This document shows, one piece after another, positions 59,662 through 64,000 of a stretch of DNA of 64,000 nucleotides. Source of the DNA: CAZOOK01 sp964581385 (GTDB lineage Bacteria; Pseudomonadota; Gammaproteobacteria; Nevskiales; Nevskiaceae); contig CAZOOK010000030.1 in assembly GCA_964581385.1 (NCBI GenBank), forward strand, positions 1 to 64,000, in the 5' to 3' direction. The stretch's first letter is position 1, and each line of letters begins with the position of its first letter. The notes beneath the pieces are model-generated. The model did no database searches and was not told the DNA's origin. It saw only the letters and a program-made list of their open reading frames with translations. A program made the position numbers and the translations under genes.

Positions 59662-60792
59662 ATGTCGGCGAAGAAGAGTCTGTTGCGCGCGATGCAGGTC
59701 CATGTCCCCGTCTCGGTCGCGTCCAACGATTCGGATGCAGACACAGGCGCGGACACTGTCCCGATTCGCACACCCCCTCGTCCTCCAAAGACAAATACGA
59801 CGCTGCACGGACAATCTCTCGACGTCGAGCGGTACGTTCTGATGTCACCGTCGCTCGACGCGTACTTGAAACAAGAAGGCGCTGTTCTCGCGTGCTCGAT
59901 GCTGCGCATGGTCGCACAGGCGCGCCACGAGGCGGTTCAGTCGTACGTGACGTTCTTGACGCCCGAACGCACGTCGATGGACGAGTCGCGCCGCGCGGCG
60001 TACGACGCGCTGAGCGACGACGAGCACGTGAACCGCATGATGTGGACGACGATGTACGACATGATGCGGTTCTTGGCGATGGCGATCATGCGCGGGATCC
60101 ACAACGTGCCACTGAGCGCCCCGATCGACGACGCGCTCGCGTCGATGGACGCGGTGTTTGTGTTCCGCGAAGGCGACGCCACGACGCTCGCGGCGCTCGA
60201 GTCGGAGGGCGACGCGTCGCGCGACGAGGACAAGGAGAAGTTCGCGCGCTTGTTGAGGCGCATCAGGCAGCTCCTCGACTTTGACCACTGCATGGGCGGC
60301 GTCATGTACAAGGACGCGCGCGTGCAGTGGGCGCACCTCGGACTGCCGACGCGCGGCGAGGTCGCTCACACGCGTCCGCGCACGATTGAGTTCGTCGAGC
60401 GCGTGCGCGCTCGTCTCGCCGAGACGCACGGCGGGCGCGTTCCGTTACGCGGAGCGTGGCCATCGATTGTTCTGCGCGAGACGAAGACGCACAGCGCCGA
60501 GGACGCGCGCGCGGCGATCCACGAGGCGTGGACGTTTGAGAGCGCGTGGCGCGACGCCGAGGCCGACGAGCCCGACCACGAGGTGTGTGAGCGCGAGCGC
60601 GAGCGTCGCGTGGGGTGGCCGTGGGCCCCGCCGACGCGCACGTCGTGGGCGCGACGCCTCGAGGAGATTGCGCGCGGATTCGCGGCCGAGGAGGCGCGCC
60701 CCGGCTCGTCGATGCTCGGCATCGCCATCATGCACGCGATGCGCCAAAACAGCGCGCGCGAACGAGAGAAGGAACGAGAGAGAGAAGGTTGA
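59662..60792 (+). CDS. Unrecognised 376-residue mostly helical protein
   Basis: Mostly helical and soluble, with Met-rich helices (MMWTTMYDMMRFLAMAIMRGI near 128-148) and a long charged region. The C-terminus ends in Arg/Glu repeats encoded by a GAGA-rich sequence. The upstream sequence TTCACACCACATCGC abuts the ATG and fits the recurring element. No family recognised. Confidence 0.75.
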   Translation: MSAKKSLLRAMQVHVPVSVASNDSDADTGADTVPIRTPPRPPKTNTTLHGQSLDVERYVLMSPSLDAYLKQEGAVLACSMLRMVAQARHEAVQSYVTFLTPERTSMDESRRAAYDALSDDEHVNRMMWTTMYDMMRFLAMAIMRGIHNVPLSAPIDDALASMDAVFVFREGDATTLAALESEGDASRDEDKEKFARLLRRIRQLLDFDHCMGGVMYKDARVQWAHLGLPTRGEVAHTRPRTIEFVERVRARLAETHGGRVPLRGAWPSIVLRETKTHSAEDARAAIHEAWTFESAWRDAEADEPDHEVCERERERRVGWPWAPPTRTSWARRLEEIARGFAAEEARPGSSMLGIAIMHAMRQNSAREREKEREREG

Positions 60793-60803
60793 ATGATTTG
60801 TTA

Positions 60804-61286
60804 TCAACAACACAAACACCATTGCTGTCGCTTTTTTGTTTTGGTGTCGTCGACATCGAGCTCGGCGATGAGGAAAAGAAAGATGTTGAGCGCGGCCTTG
60901 AGTTGGTCGAGCATGTCTTTGTTGCGGTGCTGTTGTTGAATCGACGTCGGCACAATTTCACCGCAAACCAGCGCGTGCGTGTTCGCAGCTTTTGGCGCGT
61001 CGCACACGCGGCGAAGAAACAACACGCAGTCGTAGAACTCGCCGTCGACGCGCAAGACGCACGGTCTGCGCACAAACCACGCAAAGTGCTCCGGAATCGG
61101 TTCGAACGCGACGCCCGTCATCGAGAGCGCGTCCGTCGTCGCGGCAAACAAGACCACATCGGAGAACCCGGGAGCGCTCACCGTCGTGACGTGGCGCGCA
61201 GGCGCAAACGCGCTGAGTTCGGCCACCGTCATAACAGGGGCTTGCGGATCGGGTCGAGGCTCTGACGGAGGAGGCTGGGCGCTCAT
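60804..61286 (-). CDS. Unrecognised 160-residue protein
   Basis: A soluble protein with a Pro-rich N-terminus, a beta-rich middle (FSDVVLFAATTDAL, CVLRVDGEFYDCVLFLRRV), a helical region with a hydrophobic stretch (LNIFLFLIAEL near 134-144) and a Cys/basic C-terminus (WCLCC). The start has GAACACAACGCAACGA four bases upstream on the minus strand. Confidence 0.72.
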   Translation of the reverse strand: MSAQPPPSEPRPDPQAPVMTVAELSAFAPARHVTTVSAPGFSDVVLFAATTDALSMTGVAFEPIPEHFAWFVRRPCVLRVDGEFYDCVLFLRRVCDAPKAANTHALVCGEIVPTSIQQQHRNKDMLDQLKAALNIFLFLIAELDVDDTKTKKRQQWCLCC

Positions 61287-61290
61287 GGTC

Positions 61291-61306
61291 TCGTTGCGTT
61301 GTGTTC
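61291..61306 (-). promoter_or_regulatory. GAACACAACGCAACGA upstream element
   Basis: Minus-strand copy four bases before the ATG at 61286, with the same core as at 16381. Confidence 0.6.
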
Positions 61307-61340
61307 TCCTCTGCACACTACATACATCGCCATCCACAAC

Positions 61341-62129
61341 TCACGGAGACGGTCGTATAGCTCCAAACAGCGCCTCTTGTTGCTGGATCCACTGCTGCGT
61401 AAACTGCGACCAACGACGCGACGCGCTCACAAGGCGCTCGATGCGTTGCTTGATCTCTGGATTGCGTTGCGCGTACAGGTAGAATGCGTACTCACCAGGA
61501 GGCTCGCGACCAGTGTCACGCCAACGCTGATCGAACGCGTTGCGGAGGACCCAATCCAAGGCGTCGTAGGGCGTCTTGGCCTCGCGTGGCGCATGACGAA
61601 CATCGCGCTGGAAGACAACGTACGGCAAAAGAGCGTAGCAGTCCTCGTACATTTGCTGGCGACTGTACTCGGCGCACGTGCGCAAGCAAATGGAGGAGGC
61701 ACCATGTTGTTCGAACGTCACGTTCACGAACGAAGCCGCAAAGGACGCGACGCGCCCAGACACGTCGACGTCTGCCACTTGTTGCGGTACTGTCGCTTGC
61801 GCCGACGCAGTTGCCGATACGCGCTCTCGTATGAATGAAATCGTGCCCGCCAACTCCGACACCGCAGTTGACAGTTCGGCCAACTGCCGCTTGACATCGA
61901 CGATGTCGCGCACGATTGTCTGATCGGCTTCACGCGCCCGCCCGTCCCGATTCTCCAGGCGCGTGCGACACGTTGGACACGACGGCGTGCGGCACGTCCA
62001 CGCGTCGATGCACCCCGTGTGGAACGTGTGGCCGCACGGCGTCGAGATGGGGCGAAGACAGATGGCACACGCATCCGATGGAAACACGAGACGGTCATCG
62101 CCGTTCTTGGTGGCGGAAGTGGCACTCAT
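61341..62129 (-). CDS. RING-H2 finger protein
   Basis: A 262-residue protein. C21, C24, C32, H34, H37, C40, C51 and C54 form a RING-H2 finger (C-x2-C-x7-C-x-H-x2-H-x2-C-x10-C-x2-C), the kind found in E3 ubiquitin ligases. A coiled-coil-like stretch follows (about 70-115), then a C-terminal domain (about 150-250) that aligns with the RING-less protein encoded just upstream. Probable role: substrate ubiquitination, with the C-terminal domain as the target-binding part. Confidence 0.88.
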   Translation of the reverse strand: MSATSATKNGDDRLVFPSDACAICLRPISTPCGHTFHTGCIDAWTCRTPSCPTCRTRLENRDGRAREADQTIVRDIVDVKRQLAELSTAVSELAGTISFIRERVSATASAQATVPQQVADVDVSGRVASFAASFVNVTFEQHGASSICLRTCAEYSRQQMYEDCYALLPYVVFQRDVRHAPREAKTPYDALDWVLRNAFDQRWRDTGREPPGEYAFYLYAQRNPEIKQRIERLVSASRRWSQFTQQWIQQQEALFGAIRPSP

Positions 62130-62132
62130 CTG

Positions 62133-62153
62133 GTGTTGAGATGTGTTGTGACG
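62133..62153 (-). promoter_or_regulatory. GTCACAACACATCTCAACACC upstream element
   Basis: Minus-strand element ending three bases before the ATG at 62129; combines the CACAAC core with CATCTC. Confidence 0.55.
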
Positions 62154-62158
62154 ACCAA

Positions 62159-62635
62159 TCACAACAACAGACGCCACGCCGCGTCGATCAGGCGTTGCGC
62201 GCACGCCTTGTGCTGGTCCGAGCGCATGACGTACAAGTACATGTTGAACTCTTCGTAATTGAATCCTTTGAGCGGGATTTGCTTGGTTTGCGGGTGTTCG
62301 ATGAAGCTGTTGTTCTTGTACGCCCACATCACCACCTCGAAGTTCGTCACCGTCGACACAGGACGAGAGAGGTCGACGCACACGAACGGACGCAGCATGC
62401 AGCAGTCGTTCAACATGTCCGCGTAGGTGTACTCGCTCGTCGTAAGGAGATAAACACTCGCGCTCTGCAAATCGGCTGGAACTTTGTAAAACTTGACTAT
62501 CGGCGTCGAGCGCTCAACCGCTTCTTTCACATTCGCGATGTCGACGCGCATGGCGGAAAGCTCGGATGCGAGCTTCGCGCAATGGTCTCGCGCAGTCGAC
62601 GCGAGGCGGATGAGCTCGTCGTTTTGTTGACTCAT
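62159..62635 (-). CDS. RING-less paralog of the RING-H2 protein
   Basis: A 158-residue protein: coiled-coil-like N-terminus and a domain that aligns with the C-terminus of the neighbour (SEYTYADMLNDCCMLRPFV with AEYSRQQMYEDCYALLPYV; EEFNMYLYVMRSD with GEYAFYLYAQRNP). No RING cysteines. It may compete with or dimerise with the RING protein. It is divergent from the 62698 gene. Confidence 0.78.
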   Translation of the reverse strand: MSQQNDELIRLASTARDHCAKLASELSAMRVDIANVKEAVERSTPIVKFYKVPADLQSASVYLLTTSEYTYADMLNDCCMLRPFVCVDLSRPVSTVTNFEVVMWAYKNNSFIEHPQTKQIPLKGFNYEEFNMYLYVMRSDQHKACAQRLIDAAWRLLL

Positions 62636-62650
62636 CGGCAATCTTGTCGT

Positions 62651-62671
62651 GCGTTGAATTGAGTTGTGTTC
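62651..62671 (-). promoter_or_regulatory. GAACACAACTCAATTCAACGC upstream element
   Basis: Minus-strand copy, 16 bases before the ATG at 62635. Confidence 0.55.
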
Positions 62672-62688
62672 AACACACAACACAACGC
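62671..62688 (+). promoter_or_regulatory. CAACACACAACACAACGC upstream element
   Basis: Plus-strand copy, 10 bases before the ATG at 62698. Together with the minus copy it forms a back-to-back divergent pair. Confidence 0.55.
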
Positions 62689-62697
62689 TCGCGTCGA

Positions 62698-63348
62698 ATG
62701 TCGTCTGCTCCCACCCCAGCTGCTGCGCCTGCTGCCGCCGTCGCCGTCCCGGTTGCGGTCGCGCGCCGGTTGACGACGGGCGAGCTCGCCGAGCTGCACG
62801 CGGTGGAACAGCAGCTGCGCGCGGCGTGGTCGCGCGCGCGCGAGAAGTGGCTGACCGACCGCGTGTTTGACGGAACCGAGATCGACCGAGAGCGAGACAA
62901 CTACGGTCGCTTGACGTGGTCCTTCATGCCGTGCAACTCGGACGATTGGAAACAGGTCCGCGACGTGGTGTGGGTTGTGCGGATGCTGGCGTCGCTCGCC
63001 GAACAACTCGCGGGCTACTTCGCGACGTCATACGGATACGAATGCGCATCGTACGTGCGACGAATCGTGGAGATCGACGAATGGTGCAGCGATCCAGAAC
63101 GCGAGGCTCTGATGTTGAGTCTGGACCCCAATCGCGCGCTGCAGGCCGACGCCATTGACTTGATGAGAGAGCACGTGTTCGTTGGCGGTTGCGACATCTG
63201 CCATCACACGAAGTCGTACGAGTGGGCGCAGCAGTACCTCAAGCAATCCAATGAGGAGCGTGACCAAGAACGCGTGCGCAACGAAGAGCTCGTCCGTGTT
63301 CACGACGCGCAGCGTGCGCGGGCTTGCGTGTCGAGCAGTGTGGTGTGA
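62698..63348 (+). CDS. Unrecognised 216-residue helical protein
   Basis: A mostly helical protein with an Ala/Pro/Val N-terminus, charged helices in the middle and a CDICHHTK cluster near 165 that could bind a metal. The C-terminus is charged. It shares no clear similarity with the neighbouring RING pair. Confidence 0.72.
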   Translation: MSSAPTPAAAPAAAVAVPVAVARRLTTGELAELHAVEQQLRAAWSRAREKWLTDRVFDGTEIDRERDNYGRLTWSFMPCNSDDWKQVRDVVWVVRMLASLAEQLAGYFATSYGYECASYVRRIVEIDEWCSDPEREALMLSLDPNRALQADAIDLMREHVFVGGCDICHHTKSYEWAQQYLKQSNEERDQERVRNEELVRVHDAQRARACVSSSVV

Positions 63349-63356
63349 ACGACGCA

Positions 63357-63369
63357 CACACAACGCAAC
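63357..63369 (+). promoter_or_regulatory. CACACAACGCAAC upstream element
   Basis: A copy 21 bases before the ATG at 63391, followed by CCATCTCACACTCAC, which resembles the CATCTC form of the element. Confidence 0.5.
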
Positions 63370-63390
63370 GCCATCTCACACTCACGTCGA

Positions 63391-63723
63391 ATGTCGTCAG
63401 TTTCCTCTCCTGCTGTCGACGTCGCCGTCGCCGTCTCGGTCCCGGTTGCGAACACGCAACAACACCTGGTCGTGATCACACACACCAAACGTTTTCCAGA
63501 CGGATCGGTCGCGCACATCTACTCGGATGGAATGAAAAAGTGCATCTTCAAGGGTTACTTCAATCGCACAGTGACCGTGACCTCCATTCCGCGCTTTCCC
63601 AGGATGATCGTACATCTACACGAGCCAATCAGTATGTTCCCGCCAATATCGGATTGGCTCACCGACGACGACACCAACCTTTACGTCGCGCGTGCCAAGA
63701 ACGCGTGGGCCGAGATGACGTGA
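63391..63723 (+). CDS. Small beta-rich protein, possible paralog of the next
   Basis: A 110-residue protein with beta strands (HLVVITHTKRF, VAHIYSDGMKKCIFKGYF). The pattern TK-x5-8-G-x-A-x3-S-D/N-G-x-K-x-C fits the start of the truncated gene that follows. Probably a tandem duplicate pair. No function recognised. Confidence 0.68.
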   Translation: MSSVSSPAVDVAVAVSVPVANTQQHLVVITHTKRFPDGSVAHIYSDGMKKCIFKGYFNRTVTVTSIPRFPRMIVHLHEPISMFPPISDWLTDDDTNLYVARAKNAWAEMT

Positions 63724-63769
63724 TTGTGCGTGTGCGTAAAACATAACTCAACTCGACTCGAGTCAACCG

Positions 63770-64000
63770 ATGTCGCAGACGCCGACGCACGCTCATGCTT
63801 TGGCGGATGTCCCGGACGCGAACACGAACGCAGACGATGCCGTGCCGACGTCTGTGTACACGAAAAAGTTGGACTACGGACGTGCCACGTTGCTGTCCAA
63901 CGGCAACAAGACGTGCTGGATGCGCCGTGGCGACTTCTGCATCGACGTGTTTTACAATGCCAAAACTGCCACGACGACAGCGTTTGGTCACTGGAAGACA
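63770..64000 (+). CDS. Truncated gene at window edge, possible paralog of preceding gene
   Basis: The first 77 residues are visible: a polar N-terminus, then VYTKKLDYGRATLLSNGNKTCWMRRGDF, comparable with the preceding protein. Upstream, ATAACTCAACTCGACTCG leads to the ATG. The gene continues beyond the window. Confidence 0.65.
   Translation, partial: MSQTPTHAHALADVPDANTNADDAVPTSVYTKKLDYGRATLLSNGNKTCWMRRGDFCIDVFYNAKTATTTAFGHWKT

Overview
The window looks like one end of a large, GC-rich double-stranded DNA virus genome of a eukaryote, most likely a nucleocytoplasmic large DNA virus. About 65 intronless genes lie on both strands with gaps of usually 0-100 bases. I saw no rRNA or tRNA and no bacterial ribosome-binding sites. 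The recognisable domains are eukaryotic or typical of giant viruses: SNF2 helicase, Vps4-like AAA ATPase with an MIT-like N-terminus, Ulp1-like protease, WD40 proteins, RING-H2, CCCH finger, RNase H, Nudix, sulfotransferase-like and kinase-like proteins. I could not place the virus in a named genus. No capsid protein, DNA polymerase or packaging ATPase was recognised here.

Bases 1-465 hold no gene. They contain two 120-134 bp hairpin palindromes whose 48-base cores are in opposite orientation, separated by an AT-rich spacer that is itself roughly palindromic. This is the architecture of a hairpin telomere. It is followed by an AATTCA hexamer array and a GT-rich stretch.

Bases 560-15600 carry mostly unrecognised proteins: coiled-coil and acidic proteins, small membrane proteins, a WD40 protein, a nucleoside-hydrolase-like protein, a CCCH finger protein, a lysine/alanine-rich basic protein and a P-loop ATPase. 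Bases 15600-22350 carry RNase H, a four-gene array of small membrane proteins, a type II membrane sulfotransferase-like protein and a Ulp1-like protease. Bases 22350-31000 carry a protein with a transglutaminase-like triad, several unknowns, a coiled-coil protein and two paralogous signal-peptide/Ser-Thr-Pro/membrane proteins. Bases 31095-37814 are a single gene for a 2,239-residue secreted, cysteine-rich protein with EGF-like modules.

Bases 37870-47800 carry a Pro-rich protein, a duplicated-domain protein, a kinase-like protein, an SNF2 helicase, two tandem WD-like genes (one frameshifted) and two tandem zinc-ribbon genes (one with an in-frame UGA). Bases 47815-59000 are rich in membrane proteins: polytopic proteins, an extremely Cys-rich anchored protein, a membrane-anchored Nudix protein, an MFS-like transporter and the Vps4-like ATPase. 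Bases 59000-64000 carry small soluble proteins, including a RING protein next to a RING-less paralog; the last gene runs off the window.

Many genes are preceded within about 0-20 bases of the ATG by an element resembling GAACACAACGCAAC or TCACAACnCATCTC. It recurs on both strands and is the best promoter candidate. Purine-rich GAGCGAG tracts recur just after stop codons. Taken together, the gene set suggests a virus with an elaborate membrane and surface programme plus interference with host ubiquitin/SUMO, chromatin and membrane-remodelling systems; that reading is inference.
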